NCBI GenBank assembly: GCA_033980235.1
Contig: CM067079.1
Span: 26,616,658-26,680,657 of the forward strand
Source of the DNA: Diadema setosum
Taxonomy: Eukaryota > Echinodermata > Echinoidea > Diadematoida > Diadematidae
Direction of reading: 5' to 3'
DNA: 64,000 bases
Shown: in pieces, positions 34,572 through 45,700 of the stretch
How positions within the stretch are numbered: the stretch's first letter is position 1
How the letters are laid out: the number at the start of each line of letters is the position of its first letter
Program-made: the position numbers and the translations under genes
Notes under the pieces: model-generated
Seen by the model: only the letters and a program-made list of their open reading frames with translations
Database searches by the model: none
Told to the model about the DNA's origin: nothing

Positions 34572-35013
34572 TTTCGTCCACGTTCTCTCAGCGAGGCACG
34601 AGTTACTACGTAGTACAATGTATTATGCAATAGACGTAGACTACAAGATGTACAGTATCGACTGTACATGGAGCGCCGATCCTGACTACCCATACTCTGG
34701 GCGGAGAGTGTTAGGAACTTTTGATTCTCGTGAAATTCGATCATACTCCAGTGCAATGATTTTGTGTAAGTTGCGGAACGTGCAAGTGCTGTTGTGCGAG
34801 CGTGGACCATCACGTACTTTCCACATGAATGATACACCAGTAAATTGTATAAACAGCTACAGGGGAAAAAACACACACACATGGGCTAGGACTCACAAAA
34901 GTAATTATTTTACTGTTGCCCTTAGGAATTAACCCCTCGCTCATGCAATGCATTCCTGTACACATATACAGTGTATGAATAAACCCAATTATCAAAACAG
35001 TACTCCCATCCAG

Positions 35014-35483
35014 TACCCAAAATTATCCAACATACATTTATTTCAAATTGGAAGTCTACCTTCACTCAATTTAATATAAAAGAAGAAAAAAGCAAGAGAT
35101 AATTAAGCAACAATAACAAAAGCCATAAATTAAAAAAAAACAACTCCCACTATTAAAAGAAGCAAAATATGCTTCTTTTAATAGTGGGAGTTTTTTTTTT
35201 TTTTTTTTTTTTTTTTAAAGGGCCTATGCATTTGGTGGAAAAGCAAATCCTCTTTTTTTTTTTTTTTTTGGGGGGGGGGTAATTTCAATTGTGATACAGA
35301 CTGTGGTGTTGAGATATGTAAAGTGTCAATTGAATTTGATAATATTTTAGTTTTTGTTTTTTTATTTTTGGCTTTTGTTATTGTTGCTTAATTATCTCTT
35401 GCTTTTTTCTTCTTTTATATTAAATTGAGTGAAGGTAGACTTCCAATTTGAAATAAATGTATGTTGGATAATTTTGGGTATTG
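35014..35483. repeat. Long inverted duplication with an interrupted right arm
   Basis: The left arm 35014-35168 is the reverse complement of 35173-35203 plus 35362-35480 with very few differences. The right arm is split by about 155 bp (35204-35358) including poly-T and poly-G runs. The central hairpin is AAGAAGCA...TGCTTCTT. Confidence 0.85.
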
Positions 35484-36641
35484 GTATATATAGATTCGTC
35501 TGAATGTAAAATGTGTATACGTGTACTATATCTACCTCTCTAATACTCACCGCCAACACACACATGGAAATAATATGTTGAACTGTTTTCCAATGAAAAC
35601 AAAATATGATATATGTGTGCACGTACAAGAGACCTGGGATCTCGTGCTCATCCAGATACTGCAAATAATATTTTTACACTATGTAAACCCGTACAAATTA
35701 TACACAAAAACCTAACCTCTTAACAATCTTCATTAAACAAGTTAAAATGGTTTTCGATGTAGGATATGGATTTGACGAGGAATGCAAAGAGATGATATAA
35801 GTTATCCTATCCATTATGGGTTGTTTAATTAAACATATTGATTTAGGCCTTCTCCATGCTTCGGGGCTGCGTCTGGGGTGGATGTGAGTTTAAAGGAAGT
35901 GGTCCTTTAAAGTTCAGTTATTGCATTTTCCCGTGTTCCAATAATGATATGTGTATTTATGACGCGATACAGATAATAATACCCATGAATGGCATAAAGA
36001 TGACACGATTAATCCTACCTTCCGTGGTTTTCCACAAGAAGAAAAAATGACATTTGAAACAGAGAGAGATATATAGAGAAAGAGATCTGCTAGAGAGAGA
36101 GAAAAGTTTGCAAATCCAACGTTTGGAAAGCTAGATGATGAGGTTGTTCGAGTTTTCGACTTAACAGTTTTCACGTCGAAATCTAGTCCAGACATCTGCG
36201 TATGAGCGTGAATTGTTGAATTTAATGAATGCATGAATGTAAATTCTTCGGATAAGTTGTACCAGGCACGCGAAACGTCTTCAGATGTGGAGTGAAGGAA
36301 GAAGGAGATTGGTTGAAAGGATGTCTCTCTCCCGTTGCTATGGTGACCGTAGTCTGCGGAGGAGTGACAGATTGTGAAATTACGTTGTTCGCGAAGAATT
36401 TTTGAGATAGTGTGCGCAACGCAGTGGACCAGAGCGATGGCAAACTCATCATTGCTGGACAGTAATGGAGATGGTCAGCGTCTCAAAACAAGCTGGTGAA
36501 AACGGACGAAAACAATTCTTTGTAATTGACCAGTGAGAAAATGAAAGGGTGAATCATATAGTGCTGAGCACTACAACGGTTATCATACTAAGAGTAATTG
36601 ATGAGCCACGGATTGTGGAAGTTCTGCAGCAATTTGCAATC

Positions 36642-36644
<3 letters not shown>

Positions 36645-36702
<58 letters not shown>
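36645..36702 (+). repeat. (AC)n microsatellite
   Basis: About 29 uninterrupted AC units, then ACTCAC. Confidence 0.95.
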
Positions 36703-36707
<5 letters not shown>

Positions 36708-37203
36708 TAATAGTACACAAATCCTTTGGTTTAAAGATCTTCGGAGTGATGGAGGAACACACATATACACCAAAATAAGATATCGAATTTCGTCATCCCA
36801 AGATTGTCCTTGAAAATGCTTTAGGATATAGTAAAAAACTGTTTGCAGTTTTTACTTGTTCCGCTGTTTTGTTTAGCTTCGTTTCGCGTTGTTTTCAGCA
36901 TAATGCATAGAACATATCTACTCTTTTTTTTTTCTACTTCGTTATGATAATTTGTGATTACGTTAGACCGGAGCTCCCGCGGGATAAGCTGTGAAATTGA
37001 CCCTTCTTCAGTAGCAAAGATAGATCAGAATTCCTTGATGTGATCATCATAATCGGATTAATTAAGCTGTTGTAGATGAAAGGATAGACTTGCGCTGTGT
37101 CGGGGTTAAATGGCTCAAAAGAAAAACACGTTTCATAACAATATACAAAGTTGATTACGTGTCATTTTCAATGAGAAGCATTATTTTCTTTTAATCTAAA
37201 AGG

Positions 37204-37574
37204 TTAAAGGGATGGTACAGTATTGGTGGAGATGAGAATTGGGCTTTTAACTTTTTGCGAGATATCAAGAAAACACTTATGATATAGTGCAGAGCATACC
37301 ATTTTAAGAAGAAGTCAAAGTTTATTATATGAAATTCGGGTTTGGAATGACTGACACAAAGCGATCGTAATAAAGTGTGGGTCCCACACTTTATTAGAAT
37401 CACTCTTTTTTTGGATGTGTCAGCCATTTCAAAACCAATTTTCATCAAATAAATGTTGAATTCCTCATTGAATTACATGCTCTTTCATATTTCCTAAGAG
37501 GTTTCTCATCATCTCACCAAAAAATGTCAGAAACCTGAAATTAGGTCTCAACCAAAACTATGCGATTCCTTTAA
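37204..37574. mobile_element. TTAA-ended MITE family, copy 1
   Basis: It starts TTAAAGGGATGGTACAGT and ends GCGATTCCTTTAA. The interior (GGTGGAGATGAGAATT, AACCAATTTTCATCAAATAA) is nearly the same as at 62634-63022. TTAA ends fit a piggyBac-type target site. Confidence 0.75.
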
Positions 37575-37885
37575 ACGATTCCAGTCTTGACACGATGTCA
37601 AGGAACTGATAAAGCTTTTACCGCGATAAGAATTATGATCTCTGTAACCGAACAAAAAAAGCATATCAGTTCAATTCTATCATTTCCTTATGTCCACTTT
37701 TCATTTACTTTTCAAAGCATTATTGATTGTTCGTATAGTGTTTCATTGGTACTTGTTTGAATCATGAGTGAATTCAATATTTTCATAATTTAGACTGGAC
37801 ACTTGAATGTATAGCAAGCACAGTTTTTTGACATTCAGTCAAACGACAGAATATACTTCACCATTGTTGAATGCATATTTTTCTT

Positions 37886-37920
<35 letters not shown>

Positions 37921-38234
37921 TTCTTCTCTTTTTGGACCAAAAAAAAAAAAAACAATTTCTGAGCATTATGCGGAAAACGAATAATCCGTCATAATGAAAT
38001 GATAAGTGGAATTCTACCTATGTAACAAGTTTGCCTTTGGAACGTTATGAACGTTTGCATTAATTTCTCTTAATTATAATTGATTGAATTACGTACAGTC
38101 AAATTAACAGCGTTGATTTGATTTCATCTCTTTCCATGTGCCCATATTCTTTGACAGAGGTGAATTATAAGCGGGTCACAGCCGGGATTCTACTTACTTC
38201 AATCTCCTCCACACATTTTCATTATTATGACCAT

Positions 38235-38379
38235 CACGTGATAACATTATCACGTGTTCACTTTTGTAATCTGTTATATCATAGGCAAAGTAGCCAAATA
38301 AAACGAATTCAGATCGATGCTGTCAGACCAATGATGGGACACTATGACAAAATGACAGGTGACATGAATCACGTGATAA
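38235..38379 (+). promoter_or_regulatory. Three E-box/GATA composite motifs upstream of apextrin-1
   Basis: The 10-mer CACGTGATAA (E-box CACGTG overlapping the GATA site TGATAA) occurs at 38235-38244, inverted at 38247-38256 with a 2-bp spacer, and again directly at 38370-38379. These lie about 115-260 bp upstream of the TATA box at 38496. bHLH and GATA factor binding is inferred from the consensus only. Confidence 0.5.
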
Positions 38380-38495
38380 GCCCATGATAGAAATCAATTA
38401 TATCACCTTAAATGCCTTATGGTAATCCCTTTCCAACTTAATCCTTGGCGTAAACATATTCAGCGCCAAAACATGTTAGCCAAACAGTGACAGAG

Positions 38496-38573
38496 TATAA
38501 AAGAGGCGGCGTTATTGGTCATCGACGTTCATGAGACAATTTTTGTTCTTCATGTGCGGAACGCTTCTGAGAT
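38496..38573 (+). promoter_or_regulatory. Core promoter and probable non-coding exon 1 of apextrin-1
   Basis: A TATA box (TATAAAAG) lies at 38496-38503. A transcription start about 25-30 bp downstream would give a short 5' UTR exon ending at 38573, before a strong donor GTAAGTG at 38574. The first coding exon has an acceptor (CCAAACAG) at 39689, so a 1.1-kb 5' UTR intron is predicted. The start site itself cannot be seen. Confidence 0.5.
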
Positions 38574-39097
38574 GTAAGTGTTTGATTGTTTAGCATTTGT
38601 TTTCTTTTATAACTAATTTAAATTTTTAACATGTAGAGAACAAAGCAATACGAATAGAGCGCTGTGAAAAGTTTAAAGGCATAATTTACCATTTGCAGAT
38701 GAAACAAAAACCCAGCACTAGTACTTTAAAATAGTTCTGAAATGTGAGTCAGGGATAGAAACAACCACTGTAAAAATCTGAATCCCTATAATCGATGTTA
38801 AGCATTGTTAAATACACAAAATGTGAACAATAGTTATAATTAGAATGTTTCCAGACTAAACCGTCCACAGTTATGGTTTATTGAGAGAAATACTGATATC
38901 TCCTTATATTTTAGGATTTATTGCGAAAATGTTATATGGTAGGGTGTTTTGTGATACACCAGACTTACACATATGCATCAAACGTGATATCTTGAAAACT
39001 TTTTAAATCACTGCTCCCAAAGGTAAACAGGACCTTTAAAGTAAAAAAAAAAAAATGGCTGCATTATCTTCATAATTTGAAAGCATTATAGATTGTG

Positions 39098-39225
39098 TAC
39101 TTATTATTATTATCATTATAATAATTATTATTATTATTATTATTATCATCATTATTATTATTATTATTATTAACATAATCATCATCATTGTTATCATAAT
39201 CATTATTATTGTTGTTGTTGTTGTT
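39098..39225 (+). repeat. ATT/GTT microsatellite in the apextrin-1 5' UTR intron
   Basis: Interrupted ATT, ATC and GTT triplets. The Asn-rich minus-strand frame through it is an artefact. Confidence 0.9.
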
Positions 39226-39702
39226 ACTGTGATCGCGATGATGGACTCCTCGAGTGAATGACATTAAGTGACACATTCGATTTGTGTGTGCAAGACTGGT
39301 GACTGTGGTTTCAGCGGAAGTAATACATGTACCGATAATCATGCTTATGAATGTTTGTTTATTATAACAAGCAAAAAGAGAAATTGGAACCCTTGATAAA
39401 CTAGAAGACGATAATGTAACCTGTTTGCTCCAATGACGATTCAACAATACGCGTAGGGTCCTACATGTATATCAGATTATACCGAATCGCGGCAGGCCCT
39501 GAATTATTGCTTCCGAAATATCTTAAAACATGTTTACAAAAGTGTGCCATTGAGGGTCAGCTGTTATGGCTGGAAGTTGGTTGCCATGACAATGTCTGGA
39601 AAAGGGGACAAAACAAAAACAACAATAACAAAATAGCAAACAACAGCATTCACCAATTGTAAGATCCGTTGTTCCATTTTACCAAACAGAAGCGATAGCC
39701 AA

Positions 39703-42700
39703 ATGGCGGGTTTTCGACGCCTGATCTTCCTCGTCATTGCGACATTAACTCTCGTAGTCGCGTATCCTTCCGACGTCGAGCTCATCGAGAACAAGGATGA
39801 GGTGATCGTCGACATCGATCCCCTTCCGACCCCAGTGGGCATCAGCAACTTCGTTGGAGTCGGCTACAACATCATCGACGGCAATCCCGAGGGTGGGGAT
39901 ATCTACCTCGGCGGGGTCGACCCCGGTCTCTTGGTCACTCGTCCGATCCTGAAACTGACCTACGACGACAACCAGCTGACCCACGATCGCAGCTACGTCG
40001 TGCCCGATCAGGTCGCCTACTCGCCGAGGACGAGCTGCGCCAACAGCAAAACCATCCAGACGTTTTACGGCCTGGAGACATACACCGATAAAATCTCGGT
40101 TGACGTTGAACAATCAGGTTCGTTATGCAGTGTATTTCAATTTCAGTATCAGTTTCAATTGATTTTCATTCTCCTTTCACAGAATATGAGATAAGAAAAT
40201 TACAAAATGTTCAGGAGTAGTTTACTACACATTGATTGACTGCGAACGAATTGAAGGCATGTATACTTTCAAGTAAAACTTGCTATTAAAAAAAAAAAAA
40301 AAAAAAACTTTACACAAAATGAGGGGGCGGGACTACAAAGTAGTGTTTCTATATCGTGGACACACGAAAAAAAAACCCAACTTAGTTTATAATTGAAATA
40401 TAAAGCGATACATAAAAGCATACGTGTATATGAAAGGGTATTATGTAATACAAGTCGGGTACATGTCTTGTGTTGACGTTAAACTATGATTATGTCGAAT
40501 TTACCGCGTTTCTTTTGAAAACAAAATAACCCCTCTGGGGTTTTATATTGCGATGAAGGTAAGTGCACTCAGAAATTTGTGATAGTATTATTAATCAAGA
40601 ATTTTGTGTGTGATGAGTAAACATTTCTTTTGTTTTTGTAATATTCTCTTGTCCTGTCTTTGTCTGTGTATCTTTGTCGAACAGCTCGCATCAAGGGAGT
40701 TTTTACGAAATATAAGTTTTCAAGCAGCTCACGTAAGTTACAAATTCAGTTGAAATGATGTTGCCCCATCTCATCTCAAAGATTTGATTTCTTTCTGCTT
40801 CTCCACTTCAACCCGATCTCTTCGTTCTTCATCCACTCTACACGCACTTGTACCCGTTATGGTGATAGGGTTTTTCTGTCATTTCTCCATCTCCTTGGAA
40901 TAAACTCCCTCTCTATATTCGAAATGCTGGAAGTGAAGATAAGTTTAAATCACTACTTAAAACTTACCTATTTATTCAAGACTATTTTGTTATTGTTATA
41001 CATGTAAAGGTAGGCCCTATATGTACATTATTGGTAACTATATTTGCTGTATTTTATCATAGCTTAATATTTTTCCATAACTATGCGCTTAGAAACGTCT
41101 GTATCAAGTGCTTTATAAGTGTTATCATTGTTATTATTGTTGACATTATCATTAACATTATTATAAGTAGTAGCAGTAGTAGTACGAGGAGGAGGAGTGG
41201 TAGAAGTAGGAGTAGAAGTAGTTAGTAATAGTAATGAGAGCAGCAGCAGCAGTTAGCAGTGGTTAAATCACAGTATAGGTCATGTAGTAGTGATAGTGTT
41301 GGTGGCATATAGTGGTGATCTACTCGAGCATGTTACTACTGTTAGTAGCGACAGTATAGTAACAGAAGTACAAGAGTGATAGTACTAATCATGATGTGAC
41401 ACGCGTAGTTTATACGAAGTACCACAAGTTATAGTTGTAGACGCATAGATCGCAACAGTAGGAGAGGTAGAAACGCCGAGATCGTGATATCACTCCTGCT
41501 TATTCACTTAAAGTTACATAAAGCAGGAATTTCAATAGTGATGATTTTCTTGATGAGACTGTAGATGCACGACAGGAACTTTTATGATTATTATAATGAT
41601 AACAAAATTTATACTTATAATAATGATAATCATCATTATTATGGTCACAATAAGAGTAAAAGTGATACAGTACTCATGATAAACTTACTGTATTTATATG
41701 TTCCTAATATCGATGCAGGGTACGATGAGGTGAAACGCGGAGTCGAAAAGAACCGCTACGTGTTCTTCCAAGACCGATCCGTGTGCAACCTCGGCCAAGC
41801 TCGATATCGCAACGAGCTCGCCCTGTACGAGAAATACCCGCTCGACATCGGTTTCGCCCTGGCGGCCTGCCGACTGCCAATCGCTTACGACGAAACGGCC
41901 TACATGCAATTTCTCGATGACTGGGGAACGGTATGTTGTATACTGTTTTTGACAAAACCGTGCTTGTAATCTCTTTCTTGTGTGTTTCCAAATTAGTTTA
42001 TCTGTTTATTTTCTTTTCGTCTGTTATGTATGTATCAGCACGATGAATATTTTCTTCTTCTTTTTTCCTTTCAGTGTCGACCCCTCTTAAAACCAGCCTT
42101 TGGCTGACGATGGTTTTAAAACCAACAAGTGGGAATAAAAATTGAACTGAATAGAATTGAATGCAGACAATTGAAAGCGATATTATAGGCATATAGGCTA
42201 TTTAGGCACATCGAAACACCTACACATTCATTATGCACACACGTGACCAAAAGCTACACGAACTGTAATGTCGGCTTTATTTCACTGATACTGTTATTTG
42301 TAGAATTTATTATTTAGCCAACAATGCAATTTCCAAACCAATACTGGCAGCAGATGTGAGGCATGGAACCATCTCCTTTCTTCTACCGATACGGTTTAGC
42401 CCCCATATAACTGTTGAGATTCAGAAAACTTATTGGCGGGGTTCTTATATTATTGTAAAATAATGATAAGGACTGAAGTAATTTTCGTTTCGTCATCTGC
42501 ACACTTCTGCTTAGGTATAAAGTATAGCTGTGAGATTTCGTTTAGCCGCCTTAGTTAATGATAGCTATATGGTGGGATGAGGCAGATGTGGCACTATCAA
42601 AACCTAAGACTAAAACCAGAAATGACGTTGTTGGTTCAGCGTCTCATCATGGTCTTCTCATCATCTCGCTTTTCTCTAATGTCTTGCCTGACATAGCACG

Positions 42701-45700
42701 TTGTCCTCCAAGTTGACCTGGGAACCAAGACGACAGAGCGTTACGTGGAAGTCAGGGAAGACTTTGTGCACTACGCCCGAACAGAGGTACCGAACTCTTT
42801 ACTGCAGTTGCCTAGTACACAAACACAAACACATACAGACATTACATGAATATATACATGTATATCTATTATCATGTACCACTAGTACAATGTACTAACC
42901 AATGTTTGTCACATCAATTATCAATGACATCAACCATACTTCATTTTTGGATGTTGGCAGGAAATAGCACAATGTTTCAGTAAATCGATACGGGGTTTTA
43001 CTTGTTCGACATTATTATCTGAAGATCAGAACTGATCAATAAAGTATCTTGCTGATGTTGCTGTTGTTGGGATAATCATCATTATCATACCCATTTCCTA
43101 AAAGTGAACATGATTTTTTCTTAGGTTATACACGTATACTACAGTTATTACAAGAGAATCGCAACCACTGCAATATCATAACTATTACTATTATTAACAT
43201 CATCATTATTAATGAAATCACTATCATTATCATCATTATTTTTTTTACCAGTAGGCCTATTAGTAGCATTATATTAGTACAATGTGTATTGATAATTATC
43301 ATCATTTTCATATTATTATCATCATCATCACCATCTCAACATCACTTCAGTTCAGTTCAGTTCAGTTCAGTTTATTTTTCCCCCATCAAACAAGAAGTGA
43401 AACAAAATAAAGTATGATATAAAGTATGCGTAGAACAATCACAGTAGTTGGTTAATCTTAATCAACATCATTACGATATCATTAACATCTTAATTATATC
43501 TTAATTGAACTTAATTATAGTTTTCTTTTGACTGCATAAAATTACCGTTATTTGCGTCTTCAGGTTGATTCCAGTGTCTCGTTTAGAACCAAGGTGTTCA
43601 CGGGCTACCGTGGTGCCGCCGTCGTGGACACCGACACTCTGGAGGCCGGGCTCACGGGCGGAAAAAAGTTCGGCTCGCAGTTTTCAAACTTCACCAGCGG
43701 CGGGTTGGATCTACCGGGTAGGCGTGTGGAAAGTGCTGTCGAAATTACATATCTCGATTTTCCTCGTGCTCTCGACATTTTCAGTTCATCAAAATGTTGA
43801 AGTTTTGCATGATGATACGCACGAGTTTTTTTTTTTAATCCTCTGTTGTTGGAAGAGGATGTGTTTATCGAACGGTATGTTGAAACGATGCTCAGCAGAG
43901 GCTTATGCTTTAGGATTAGGGTTAGAGTTTACTCAGTTTATATAGGATTAGGGTTAGGGTTATAGGGTAAGGGTTAGACTTAGGGTAACGTTGATCTCAG
44001 CGTCCTAGGGTAATAAGCTGAGTAAACTCTAACCCTAATCCTAAAGCATATTCATATCCTCGGTTGAGCATCGTTCCAACATGTACTTTATCGAACTTGG
44101 AACTCTCTCTGGGTTTCTTTCTATGGTCGTCGCATAAGTCAGTTCAATTGGAGTGAATATTAACATTTAAATTTCAGCTGAGTGATGCAAAGACGCCATG
44201 CCTGCTTAATCGTTATCAGATCACATTGGTTGTCATTAGGAGTACAGTTGTACAGAAAGCCCACTTCCCCTGATGCCTCCATCCAAAACAACAACCACTA
44301 TAACCACAGCAACAACAACAACCACAATAACCACAACAACAACTTTACAAATGGAGTTTTTATGGTGGAAATGGAGAAAGCAATGGGGTCTTTTGTTTGT
44401 TTGGTTTGTTGTTGTGTGTTCTTTTTGTCAGGAAGCATTTTCTCTGTAGCTTCTGTAAAAGGAAGAGGAAGGCGTCACGCAGCAGATGGATTCTCACGTT
44501 ACATAATACATGGCAAGGGTTGCGACATTAACGCTCCTTCAGTGCCCCCCCCCCCCCCCCCCCCCGACCAGGATGCCCTCAACTTCAGGGCTAAAAACTG
44601 TGAAGAGTATTTGAAGAGCTTGCTTCCAAAAGGCGCTATATCCACTGAAAAATGATGGCTTCAGCACCTTTTGGAAGCAAGCTCTTCATTTGATGGATGT
44701 TGTGTTTTGACCCAAGGAGAAAAGAGGGCCGAAGAAGAAGAAGATGATGATGATGATCGGATCGAAGAAGAAGGGAAGAATGGGAAAAAGAAGACGAATG
44801 GAAGAGAAAGAACAGAAGAAATCGCCGGAAAAAGAAGCGAAGAAGACGCGTTTCTTAGATATGATATTACATTCTCATGCGCATTCAATCTGTTGTGGTT
44901 TTAGAACCGATCGCTGTTTCTCTGATCGGAATGCACGAGGTCTTCGACAGAGACTACTGGCAGCAGTACCAGGACCTGATCTCGAGCCGGGTCTGCACGA
45001 TGGACTGGATGAGGGCCCGAGACACCGTTCAGAGCAACGTGGAACTCGCTCTCAACAACTACGCCGCATGGAGGGGAGTCGAGCAAGCCGTCGGTAGGTT
45101 AGGCTCTTTTCGATTCAGTTCATGTATTAGTGTGAACGCTTACGTTCAGTCCTGGCGTTCAGTTTAGTTCAGTGTATCCTAGTAAATAAGTGCATTCCAT
45201 CAGCTCAGTTCATTAAACAGTCTATTCAGTCTTGTTTCCGATCAGTTCACTTTTAGTTCGGGGCAGTTCACTGAATTCACTGTCCCGTCTGTTTATCAGT
45301 TAGATTGCCATATCATAATTTTCATCTAGTAGCAGAAACACTATTGTTTGTTTTTTACTGTTGTGTTATGTCCCTCTACGTGCCTCTACACGTACTCTCC
45401 TTGCACTTTTTTTTTTGTGATAAGCACAACATCGACTAGCTACGAGAGCCTTTACCACTTCTACAATCCTACTTTATTCCACACCATCACTCTCCGACTA
45501 GATATACAACTTCTTCAATTCCATTTCTTTTGGGACAAACGCCATCACTTTGCGTGTCGTAATATGTTGTCTCATAGGCCTGTCCGACCGCTCTTAGTCA
45601 AAAGCCTGATACTTAGCTTATTATTTTTGTCATTATTCTGTGGAATAATGCTAAATTTGCATCGATACATCACTTTTATGATATACCCGATCCTGTCTTA

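Larger units (their letters stand above)
34572..38234. other. Intergenic between TOMM6 and apextrin-1
   Basis: No convincing gene. It contains the inverted duplication 35014-35483, an (AC)n microsatellite 36645-36702, a TTAA-ended MITE 37204-37574 and a TTC-rich run at about 37882-37926. A minus-strand open frame at 36222-36452 has no recognisable domain. Confidence 0.6.

Noticed and set aside
34531..34932. 133-codon plus-strand open frame
   Set aside because: It lies opposite the TOMM6-like first exon and its promoter, and has no recognisable domain or splice context.
36222..36452. Minus-strand frame starting MMSLPSLWSTALRTLSQKFF, resembling a mitochondrial presequence
   Set aside because: No homologous domain, no convincing donor and no downstream exon found; probably chance.
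39070..39447. Asn/Asp-rich minus-strand frame
   Set aside because: Product of an ATT/GTT microsatellite.
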